Shown piece after piece: positions 40,237-47,264 of a stretch of DNA of 47,264 nt. Every line of letters begins with the position of its first letter. The stretch's first letter is position 1. A program made the position numbers and the translations under genes. The stretch is from the NCBI GenBank assembly GCA_049291875.1, contig JBATQE010000001.1, positions 1-47,264 on the forward strand, in the 5' to 3' direction. A model generated the notes under the pieces. The model saw only the letters and a list, made by a program, of their open reading frames with translations. It made no database searches and was not told the DNA's origin. This stretch comes from CTSOIL-112 sp049291875. Its GTDB lineage: Bacteria > Pseudomonadota > Gammaproteobacteria > Burkholderiales > Burkholderiaceae.

Positions 40237-41157
40237 TCACTCATAACCCAAATTCCGCAAACTCGCCTCATTATCCGCCCAGCCCGAGCGCACTTTAACA
40301 AACACTTCGAGAAACACTTTGCAGCCGAACAGTTTTTCCATGTCTTGGCGCGATTCGGAGGCAATGCGTTTCATGCGTTCGCCGTCTTTGCCAATGATCA
40401 TGGCTTTGTGCGCGTCGCGCTCGACCAGAATCGCGGCGGCGATGCGGTAGAGGTTTTTTTCCTCGGTAAATAGTTCGATGGTGACGGTACAACCATACGG
40501 CACTTCGTCCCCCGACAGGCGGAAGATTTTTTCACGGATGATTTCGGTCGCCAAAAAGCGGGTCGGGCGGTCGGTGATATCGTCTTCGTCGAAAAACGGC
40601 GGATTTTCCGGCAGCAGCGGTTTGATTTCGTCCAGTAGCACTTGCGTTTGCACGCCTTTTTTTGCGCTCACGGGAATGATGTGTTTGAAGTTGAAGCGCT
40701 CGGAGATTTTTTGTAAAAACGGCAGCAAAGCGTTTTTCTTTTCAATTTGATCGACTTTGTTCACGACCAAAATCACGGGGGTGGCTTCGGGCAGAATTTT
40801 GAGGACGGCTTCGTCCTGCGGCGTGAATTTCATCGCTTCGATCACCCAAACCACGGCATCGACTTCGCCGAGTGCCTGCGAGACGTTGCGGTTCAGCACG
40901 CGATTGAGCGCACCGCCGTGTTTGGTCTGAAAGCCGGGCGTGTCGACGAAGATGTATTGGGTGTGGTCTTGCGTGAGTACGCCGTTGATGCGGTGGCGCG
41001 TGGTCTGGGCTTTTTTCGAGGTGATGGAGACTTTTTGTCCGATCAATGCGTTCATCAGTGTGGATTTGCCCACATTGGGACGCCCTATGATGGCGACAAA
41101 GCCGGTGCGAAAGTCGTCGGGGAATTCGGTCATCTCGTTTTGAATGTCTTCTGACAT
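40237..41157 (-). CDS. era: GTPase Era
   Basis: A 306-residue ribosome-assembly GTPase that binds the 3' end of 16S rRNA. The G domain has G1 GRPNVGKSTLMN (25-36), the G2 Thr region TTRHRINGVL, G3 DTPGF, and G4 NKVDQIEKK. The C-terminal KH domain includes LVERDAHKAMIIGKDGERMKRI and ends near VKVRSGWADNE, the Era signature. Length is normal. It lies 96 nt after rnc in the lepB-rnc-era operon. Confidence 0.97.
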   Translation of the reverse strand: MSEDIQNEMTEFPDDFRTGFVAIIGRPNVGKSTLMNALIGQKVSITSKKAQTTRHRINGVLTQDHTQYIFVDTPGFQTKHGGALNRVLNRNVSQALGEVDAVVWVIEAMKFTPQDEAVLKILPEATPVILVVNKVDQIEKKNALLPFLQKISERFNFKHIIPVSAKKGVQTQVLLDEIKPLLPENPPFFDEDDITDRPTRFLATEIIREKIFRLSGDEVPYGCTVTIELFTEEKNLYRIAAAILVERDAHKAMIIGKDGERMKRIASESRQDMEKLFGCKVFLEVFVKVRSGWADNEASLRNLGYE

Positions 41158-41253
41158 GGTTGTTTCCTAAAGAATTGGGCGTGTTAGGCGGTTCGTGCGC
41201 GCTCTGCAGCACACACCGAAAAGAATAGGTTTATTTTAGCCGTTTTTAGCGGC

Positions 41254-41973
41254 TTATGAACGTTTCGCCGATTTCGTGCCGGTGGGTGTGCCATCGTTCA
41301 ATTGTGCCATCGCCAAGCTGGCGGCGTGCTGTTCGGCCAATCGGCGGGTACTGCCTTCGCCTTGCGTGCGAATCTGCAATGCGGGGATTTCGCATGAGAC
41401 GGTAAATAGTTGCTCATGCGCCGCGCCGTCAATCGCGACAATCTCGTATTTGGGCGTGGGCAGTTTTTGCCCCTGCAAGCGCTCTTGCAACTGGGTTTTG
41501 GCGTCTTTGCCCGCGGTATTGGGATCAAGTTCGCGTAAAATCGGGGTGAATAGTCGGGTCACGACTGCCTGCGCGGTGGCAAAATCGGCGTCGCAAAAAA
41601 TCGCGCCGAAAATCGCTTCGACCGCATCGGCGAGGATGGAGGGACGCTCCAAGCCGCCGCTTTTAAGTTCACCTTCGCCAAGGAAAATATAGCGGTGCAA
41701 TTGTAGCTCTTGTGCGATCAGCACCAAGGTTTCTTGCCTCACCAGATGCGCACGGATGCGTGAAAGTTCGCCCTCTTTGAGCTGGGCGAACTGGTGATAC
41801 AGGCAGTAGGCAATGGTGCAGTTGAGCACGCCATCGCCTAAGAACTCCAGCCGTTCGTTGTGCTCGGCCGCGTAGCTGCGGTGGGTCAAGGCCTGTTGCA
41901 GGAGTTTTTTTTGCTTGAAGCGATAGCCCAGTTGCTCTTGCAATCGGTCTATCGGTGAGGTGCTGGTTCTCAT
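41254..41973 (-). CDS. rnc: Ribonuclease III
   Basis: A 239-residue double-strand-specific endoribonuclease that processes rRNA precursors and structured mRNAs. The catalytic signature NERLEFLGDGVL (39-50) and ILADAVEAIFGAIF supply the metal ligands, and a C-terminal dsRNA-binding domain spans about 155-228 (DAKTQLQERLQ, YEIVAIDGAAHEQ, EGSTRRLAEQHAASLAMAQL). The ATG at 41973 gives normal length; the longer frame overlaps lepB in the wrong phase. It starts 8 nt after the lepB stop. Confidence 0.96.
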   Translation of the reverse strand: MRTSTSPIDRLQEQLGYRFKQKKLLQQALTHRSYAAEHNERLEFLGDGVLNCTIAYCLYHQFAQLKEGELSRIRAHLVRQETLVLIAQELQLHRYIFLGEGELKSGGLERPSILADAVEAIFGAIFCDADFATAQAVVTRLFTPILRELDPNTAGKDAKTQLQERLQGQKLPTPKYEIVAIDGAAHEQLFTVSCEIPALQIRTQGEGSTRRLAEQHAASLAMAQLNDGTPTGTKSAKRS

Positions 41974-41981
41974 ATTGTCTG

Positions 41982-42893
41982 TTATTGAATCGAGTGACCG
42001 ATGCGCGACATATGGCCAAAGTTCATCCAGACAAAGTAGGCTTTGCCGATGATGTTTTGCTCGGGTACAAAGCCCCAATAGCGGCTGTCGGTGCTGTTGT
42101 CACGATTATCGCCCATCATGAAATACTGACCTTGCGGTACTTTGCACTCAATGCCGGTGTTATTTGGCAGATAAGTACAGGCCGAGGTATTGCCCGCGAA
42201 GGGGAACTGTTTGAGTTCGTTCGCATTGATCACCGGCTGCTTTTCGATGGTCAAAATATCGTGCGTCACCGCGCCTTCTTCGGACGCCTTGGACAGGATC
42301 AGACTCAAAATCGGCTGATTGCTATTCGGATAGGTCGGGTATTCGGCTGCCGGAATGTCGCCGGCTTTCGGGGTCAAATGGTAGGTTTGACCGTTGACCG
42401 TCAGAACTTTGTTTTCATAACGAATCACGTCGCCCGGCTCACCCACCACGCGCTTGATGTAGCTTTGCGATTTGTCCGGTGGAAATTGAAACACGACAAC
42501 TTCACCTTTTTTCGGGTGATTCATCGGCACCACCACGTCGTTGGTGATCGGCATACGCAGGCCGTAGGTGTATTTATTGACCAAAATGAAGTCGCCCACG
42601 TACAGATTCGGCAACATCGAGCCGGACGGAATGCGAAACGGCTCGACCACGAACGAGCGCAGTACGAACACCAAGGCAATCACACCGAACAAACCCGCAG
42701 TGTATTCGAGCCACGCGGGGCGCGCCAAGGCAGCCTGAGCGGCCTCCTGATACCCGCCAATGCCTTGAGATTTGGCTTGGCTGACAATCGCCTCTGCCGC
42801 TCGTTGACGTGCAGGCGCGAAGTAAAATTTATCCAGCAGCCAACATACGCCCGAGACAATAAACAAAATCAATAGCAAAGTGCCAAACCACAT
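41982..42893 (-). CDS. lepB: Signal peptidase I
   Basis: A 303-residue inner-membrane protease that cleaves signal peptides of secreted proteins. Two N-terminal membrane segments (1-20 and about 65-80) are followed by the catalytic box RIPSGSMLPNL with Ser92, box C with SQSYIKRVVGEPGD (Lys147 general base), and box E MMGDNRDNSTDSRYWG. It heads the minus-strand lepB-rnc-era operon and is divergent from pgaB. lepA, a frequent upstream neighbour, is not in this position. Confidence 0.96.
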   Translation of the reverse strand: MWFGTLLLILFIVSGVCWLLDKFYFAPARQRAAEAIVSQAKSQGIGGYQEAAQAALARPAWLEYTAGLFGVIALVFVLRSFVVEPFRIPSGSMLPNLYVGDFILVNKYTYGLRMPITNDVVVPMNHPKKGEVVVFQFPPDKSQSYIKRVVGEPGDVIRYENKVLTVNGQTYHLTPKAGDIPAAEYPTYPNSNQPILSLILSKASEEGAVTHDILTIEKQPVINANELKQFPFAGNTSACTYLPNNTGIECKVPQGQYFMMGDNRDNSTDSRYWGFVPEQNIIGKAYFVWMNFGHMSRIGHSIQ

Positions 42894-43145
42894 ATTTTTT
42901 CCTTAACAAACTCAATCAACGGTCGAAAATCACGCCGTTAATAAAAACGTTACATTATATAAGATACCCTCAACCACTGTGCTGGCCGAAATATACCACA
43001 GCCCGAACAACAAGCTCATGACCTCTATCATTTTGCGCCACTCGGCGTAAAAGCAAGATTATAAAAGAATCGAGCGCACAAATTGATACAATCGGAAAGA
43101 ATTCTCATCGCTACAATCCCGCCCATCAATTGAAATGAGATCAAT

Positions 43146-45245
43146 ATGGGCAAACGTTTTTCACATACTTTTCATAGCTTGATGACTTGCACCTATTTGG
43201 CAGGTCAACTCGTCGCATTCGCACCCGCTGCATGGGCTGCGGATGAGCTGGGCAACACAGCCTCAAATACGTTCAACACCAGCACCGCAGACCAACAGGC
43301 GCAATCGGCGATCAGTTACTCCAACGCCTGCACACGCGATCAAAACCCCAATGAATTAACCATTCTGAGTTACCACGAAATTGCCGATTCGACGGAAACA
43401 TTGGACAACACCTACACGGTTTCAGCCGCCAATTTCGCCGCTCAAATGCAATGGCTGTATGAGCATCAATATCATTTTGTCAGCATCAATGATGTCTTGG
43501 CGCATCGTTTGGATCACAAACCCCTGCCGGACAAAGCCGTTTTGATCACCTTCGATGACGGCTATCGCTCGGTGTATGACAACGCCTTTCCGATTTTAAA
43601 AAAATACCGCATACCGTTTGTCGATGCACTGGTCGGCAGTTGGTTAAAACCCGCCAGCGGTACGATTATGTACGGCGATCAGCCGGTTGATCGTAAAAAC
43701 TTCCTGACCCAAGCGCAAATTAAAGAAATGCTACAAAGTGGTCTAATGGAAGTAGGCAGCCACAGTTACGACTTGCATCATGGCGTGGTCGGCAATCCGC
43801 AAGGCAACACCCAGCCCGCCGCGACCACGCGCATCTGGTCTGCCAACAAATATGAAACGGAAACCGCCTACAGCCAGCGAATTTACCAAGATTTAAAGCA
43901 AAACAGCGACTTTCTGGAGCAGTACACCGGCCAGCGCCCGCGCGTGATGGTCTGGCCATACGGCCGCTACAACATCGAAACCCGAAAAGCCGCTGAAACG
44001 CTGGGCATGCCCGTTACCCTAACCTTGGATGATGGCAGCAATACCCAACTGACCCCGCTGTGGGGACTGCGCCGCGTATTGGTTGAAAAAGACTTTTCTA
44101 TTGCCGCGCTGGAAAATGAAATGCTTCTGCGCAACGCCAACTACACCGACCAAGACCGGACCACCAAAGCCGCGCACATTGATTTGGACTACATTTACGA
44201 CGAAGACCCCGATCAAGAAAATGCCAATCTCAGCGCCCTGCTGGATCGACTGCAAAAGCTCGGTGTGAACACGGTGTATCTGCAAGCCTTCTCCGACCCC
44301 GATGCCAACGGTGCCGCCGATGCGGTGTATTTCCCCAATCCATATGTGCCGGTGCGGCATGATCTGTTTAACCGCGTCGCGTGGCAAATCGTCACCCGCA
44401 CGCCGGTCACACGCGTCTACGCATGGCTGCCCATGCTCGCGTGGGAATTACCGCGCAACAATCCGGTGAGCAAACAAAAAGTCGTGACCTTGGGCAAAGA
44501 CGGTTCGCACCTGAATATGGGCTACCCGCGTTTAAGCCCGTTCTCCCCGCAAGTGCGGAAAATCGTTGAGGGCTTGTACCAAAGTCTGGCGCGCTACAGC
44601 ACCATTGACGGCATTTTATTCCACGACGACGTGACGCTGTCCGATTACGAAGACGATAGCCAATGGGGACGCGCGCAATACAAGCAATGGGGGCTACCCG
44701 ACACCGTCGCCAAAATCCGCGCCAATCCGGCTACATTCGCGCAATGGACGGCACTGAAAACCCGTTATTTGGACGATTTCGCCATGCGCTTGAGCCGCAT
44801 GGTCAACGATGAACAACCTGGCTTGAAAACCGCGCGCAACCTATACGCCCAAGTGGTGCTCAATCCGCGCGCGCAAGAATGGTACGCCCAATCGCTTCCC
44901 GAATCGCTCAAACGCTACGACTACACTGCGATCATGGCGATGCCGTACATGGAGCAGGCCGACAATCCGCAACAGTTTTACCAAAACATCGTGAACAAGG
45001 TTAAAGCCGAACCCTGCGGTTTGGACAAAGCAGTGATCGAATTACAGACCGTCAATTGGCGCAAAGACGATCAGCCGATTTCCAGCGAAGAGTTCGATAA
45101 AACCATCCATGACCTGTACAGCATGGGCGTGCAGCACGTCGCCTACTATCCGGATGACTTATACAACAACAACCCGAACCAAGATCAAGTTCGCAAAGCA
45201 TTCTCCGAAAAAGCACCGCGCGTGCATTTATTAAACGCACCATAA
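43146..45245 (+). CDS. pgaB: Poly-beta-1,6-N-acetylglucosamine N-deacetylase
   Basis: A 699-residue periplasmic protein that partly deacetylates poly-N-acetylglucosamine (PNAG) during export. It has an N-terminal signal peptide (cleavage after AAWA, residue 31), no lipobox, then a polysaccharide deacetylase domain with LSYHEIAD (74-81), ITFDDGY (134-140, Asp137/138 in the metal site) and VGSHSYDLHHG (203-213), and a C-terminal glycoside-hydrolase-like domain (about 340-690) with AHIDLDYIYDEDP and GILFHDD. E. coli PgaB is lipidated, so the signal type differs. pgaC follows 10 nt later. No pgaA gene precedes it; lepB is on the other strand. Confidence 0.95.
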   Translation: MGKRFSHTFHSLMTCTYLAGQLVAFAPAAWAADELGNTASNTFNTSTADQQAQSAISYSNACTRDQNPNELTILSYHEIADSTETLDNTYTVSAANFAAQMQWLYEHQYHFVSINDVLAHRLDHKPLPDKAVLITFDDGYRSVYDNAFPILKKYRIPFVDALVGSWLKPASGTIMYGDQPVDRKNFLTQAQIKEMLQSGLMEVGSHSYDLHHGVVGNPQGNTQPAATTRIWSANKYETETAYSQRIYQDLKQNSDFLEQYTGQRPRVMVWPYGRYNIETRKAAETLGMPVTLTLDDGSNTQLTPLWGLRRVLVEKDFSIAALENEMLLRNANYTDQDRTTKAAHIDLDYIYDEDPDQENANLSALLDRLQKLGVNTVYLQAFSDPDANGAADAVYFPNPYVPVRHDLFNRVAWQIVTRTPVTRVYAWLPMLAWELPRNNPVSKQKVVTLGKDGSHLNMGYPRLSPFSPQVRKIVEGLYQSLARYSTIDGILFHDDVTLSDYEDDSQWGRAQYKQWGLPDTVAKIRANPATFAQWTALKTRYLDDFAMRLSRMVNDEQPGLKTARNLYAQVVLNPRAQEWYAQSLPESLKRYDYTAIMAMPYMEQADNPQQFYQNIVNKVKAEPCGLDKAVIELQTVNWRKDDQPISSEEFDKTIHDLYSMGVQHVAYYPDDLYNNNPNQDQVRKAFSEKAPRVHLLNAP

Positions 45246-45255
45246 AGTAACACTC

Positions 45256-46542
45256 ATGCCTCTTCACAACATCGCCCACACCGTTTGGCACTCGATTTTA
45301 GGGTTTATTTTTTACTACCCGCTGTTCATGTCGTTTCTATGGATGATGGGCGCGATCGTGTTCTACTTCAAAAACGAAAAGCCGTATTTGAAATACGACA
45401 TTCCGCCCGAGTCTGCCGATCCGTCCAAACTGCCACCGGTCAGCATTCTGATTCCGTGCTACAACGAGGGCGTGAATGCGCGCGAAACCATAGCTCACGC
45501 GCTTAAACTGAATTATCCTGAATTCGAGGTCATCGCCATTAACGATGGCAGTAAAGACAACACCCTTGAGGTATTGCTCGATTTGGCCAAGGACGAGCCG
45601 CGCCTCAAAGTCGTGAATTTGGCCGAAAATCAGGGTAAAGCGATGGGACTGCAAGCAGGTAGTTTATTGGCCAAACACGAAATCCTCATCGGCATTGATG
45701 GCGACGCACTGATTGACGAGCACTGCGCGCACTGGATGGTGCGGCACTTTGTCAAATACCCCGAAGTCGCCGCCGTCACCGGCAATCCGCGCATTCGCAA
45801 CCGCTCTACCCTATTGGGACGCATCCAAGTCGGCGAATTCTCCTCCATCGTCGGTATGATCAAACGCGCGCAACGCACTTTGGGACGGCTGTTCACGGTA
45901 TCCGGCGTGATCACCGCCTTTCGCAAATCGGCGGTGCATGAAGTCGGCTATTGGAGCCCCGACATGTTAACCGAGGACATTGACATCACATGGAAATTGC
46001 AGCGCAACGGCTGGGACGTGCGCTTTGAGCCGCGCGCCTTGGTCTGGATTTTGATGCCGGAAACCTTGAAAGGCCTGTGGAATCAACGCCTGCGCTGGGC
46101 AATGGGCGGGATTCAAGTGATGTTTAAAAATTTCGGTGTGTTGTTCAATCTAAAACAAACCTATCTGTGGCCGCTGATGACCGAGCTGATTCTCAGTACA
46201 TTTTGGGCATACGCCATGCTGCTTTCTTTCGCACTGTGGCTCCTGACCACGCTGTTTGACACACCTTTGGACTTGCTATTCGGCGACTCACCCATCTTGC
46301 CCGACCAAACCAGCGTGATTTTAATCAGCACCTGTTTATTACAGTTTGCCATCAGCAAATGGCTGGACAGCCGCTACGACAAAGGTCTGGGTAAAAACTA
46401 CTTCTGGATGATTTGGTATCCGATTGCTTTTTGGCTCATCAGCCTGACCACTACCTGTTGGGCGCTACCGAAAGTCCTCCTGCGCGCCAAAGGCCGCGCA
46501 CGCTGGATCAGCCCCGACCGAGGCGTGCATCAGCACATGTAA
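45256..46542 (+). CDS. pgaC: Poly-N-acetylglucosamine synthase
   Basis: A 428-residue inner-membrane family 2 glycosyltransferase that polymerises UDP-GlcNAc into beta-1,6-linked PNAG. It shows an N-terminal membrane segment (about 14-37), the nucleotide-binding INDGSKDNT (95-103), IDGDALID (147-154), LTEDIDITWKL (238-248) with the catalytic TED Asp, NQRLRWAMGG (276-285), and C-terminal membrane segments (about 310-340 and 390-410). All catalytic motifs are present. It lies between pgaB and pgaD in one operon. Confidence 0.96.
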   Translation: MPLHNIAHTVWHSILGFIFYYPLFMSFLWMMGAIVFYFKNEKPYLKYDIPPESADPSKLPPVSILIPCYNEGVNARETIAHALKLNYPEFEVIAINDGSKDNTLEVLLDLAKDEPRLKVVNLAENQGKAMGLQAGSLLAKHEILIGIDGDALIDEHCAHWMVRHFVKYPEVAAVTGNPRIRNRSTLLGRIQVGEFSSIVGMIKRAQRTLGRLFTVSGVITAFRKSAVHEVGYWSPDMLTEDIDITWKLQRNGWDVRFEPRALVWILMPETLKGLWNQRLRWAMGGIQVMFKNFGVLFNLKQTYLWPLMTELILSTFWAYAMLLSFALWLLTTLFDTPLDLLFGDSPILPDQTSVILISTCLLQFAISKWLDSRYDKGLGKNYFWMIWYPIAFWLISLTTTCWALPKVLLRAKGRARWISPDRGVHQHM

Positions 46543-46575
46543 GGTCTAAGAAATCGTCATTTTGTAAGGAACGTT

Positions 46576-47016
46576 ATGGATACCCTGATCATTAACCGCC
46601 GTCATGAGCTGCCGCTGAAGAAACGACTTTTGTCCGACATGGTGACCACATTGTTATGGGCATGTTGGATTTATTTGTGGTGGCCTTTTTTCGAGGTTTT
46701 GTGGCGCATCATCTCGATTCGCTCCTCCGCCGAAGACATCGCCGATGATATTTTCGATCAAATTCACGCCGTCACGGTGGAACACGCGCTGATGATGCTG
46801 TTGGGTACTTCGGCCATTTTAATTCTCATTGCCAAACTGCCCAAATACCGCCCTCAAAGCCTACACACCGTCTACCAGCCTGAAGAATACGCTCAGTTTT
46901 TCGACATCAACTCGGATGAATTGGTGCAGGGACTGCAATCACAGGTCTGCACCCTGCACCACAATCAAGTCGGCAAAATCGTCAGCATCCAAAGGGGCGT
47001 ACCTGAGCATACCTAA
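46576..47016 (+). CDS. pgaD: PgaD subunit of the PNAG synthase
   Basis: A 146-residue inner-membrane protein with two hydrophobic segments (about 26-46 and 70-88) and the start LIINRRHELPLKKRLLSD, a form typical of PgaD, which pairs with PgaC and in E. coli responds to c-di-GMP. Sequence similarity to enteric PgaD is limited, so the call rests on size, topology and position after pgaC. AAGGAACGTT precedes the ATG. The C-terminal half is soluble (about 90-146). Confidence 0.85.
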   Translation: MDTLIINRRHELPLKKRLLSDMVTTLLWACWIYLWWPFFEVLWRIISIRSSAEDIADDIFDQIHAVTVEHALMMLLGTSAILILIAKLPKYRPQSLHTVYQPEEYAQFFDINSDELVQGLQSQVCTLHHNQVGKIVSIQRGVPEHT

Positions 47017-47041
47017 GATACCCGACGACAGTAGAGACGCA

Positions 47042-47066
47042 AATGGCGTGGTTGAACCACGCCATT
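47042..47066 (+). terminator. Hairpin after pgaD
   Basis: AATGGCGTGG (47042-47051) pairs perfectly with CCACGCCATT (47057-47066) around a 5-nt loop, 26 nt after the pgaD stop. No T run follows, so termination may be partial. Confidence 0.5.
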
Positions 47067-47125
47067 CAAATTACTGACAAACTTTCTCAGTAGTTAAATT
47101 CAGTACAAAACCTTAGAAAATACCG

Positions 47126-47264
47126 TCATACCCGCGAAAGCGGGTATGTGGATTCACATTTGAAGTGCAACAGTCTAAGAAAGACCTCAGCAGGCGTTTG
47201 AAAGTTCAAACATTTGCGAGGCATATGATTATAGTATCGAGAGATGTTCAATAAATCCTCATCG
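47126..47264 (-). mobile_element. IS30-family transposase, C-terminal fragment (window edge, second copy)
   Basis: On the minus strand a frame enters from the right edge and ends at TGA (47126-47128). It encodes ISRYYNHMPRKCLNFQTPAE and further residues nearly identical to the fragment at 1-210, with only a few base differences. The two copies point toward each other across the window. The shared sequence runs to a palindrome, CATACCCGC/GCGGGTATG, and diverges just after it. The start of the element lies outside the window. Confidence 0.85.

Overview
This window looks like chromosomal DNA from a betaproteobacterium, most likely Burkholderiales. The evidence is the gene order and protein types: mdh – gntR – sdhCDAB; a fructosamine-kinase-like ThrB followed by a BPSS1780-type membrane protein; folate cyclo-ligase next to a Slt-type transglycosylase; and lepB-rnc-era-recO-acpS-nagZ. 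GC content is moderate, about half by eye. A closely related neisserial lineage cannot be excluded, and no species can be named from the sequence alone. Both ends of the window lie inside the 3' end of IS30-family transposase genes that point inward, so the window is probably an assembly contig broken at repeated elements.

Layout. 1-270: IS30 fragment and terminator. 282-1271: pfkA (minus). 1480-12126: a catabolic region with two CoA-ester lyases, an MFS exporter, an acyl-CoA dehydrogenase, a LysR regulator, a hot-dog (MaoC/FAS1-like) hydratase, a family III CoA-transferase and a complete TRAP transporter. Its best reading is uptake, CoA activation, hydration and cleavage of a C5 dicarboxylate (mesaconate, citramalate, itaconate or methylsuccinate) to acetyl-CoA and pyruvate. 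12249-14692: a PEBP-family protein, ispD and a DUF4442 thioesterase-fold protein. 14763-20720: the TCA block sdhBADC, a small DUF2892 membrane protein and gntR on the minus strand, with mdh divergent; products of the catabolic cluster would enter here. 20823-26055: an amber-interrupted DJ-1/PfpI gene, a nitroreductase, a small DMT-type transporter, the uracil salvage pair uraA/upp, a phosphoglycolate-phosphatase-like HAD protein and a 40-residue membrane protein.

26429-36497: housekeeping genes: DEAD-box helicase, LOG-family protein, thrB, BPSS1780-type protein, tRNA-Met, yggS, proC, an RsuA-type pseudouridine synthase, 5-formyltetrahydrofolate cyclo-ligase and soluble lytic transglycosylase. 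36752-42893: nagZ, acpS, recO, (hypothetical membrane protein), era, rnc, lepB, all minus. A hairpin-rich stretch of about 0.6 kb and the hypothetical gene separate era from recO. 43146-47016: pgaB, pgaC, pgaD for poly-N-acetylglucosamine export and synthesis, without an adjacent pgaA. The window closes in a second IS30 end.

Most of the window is ordinary core genome. The most interesting parts are the C5-dicarboxylate cluster with its unusual signals (a hairpin that masks the LysR ribosome-binding site, and an attenuator inside the TRAP operon), the palindromes joined to the IS30 ends, the inserted hairpin-rich region in the era-recO operon, the small membrane protein, and the pga locus without a porin gene. 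No CRISPR array, toxin-antitoxin pair, prophage or recognisable defence system was seen.
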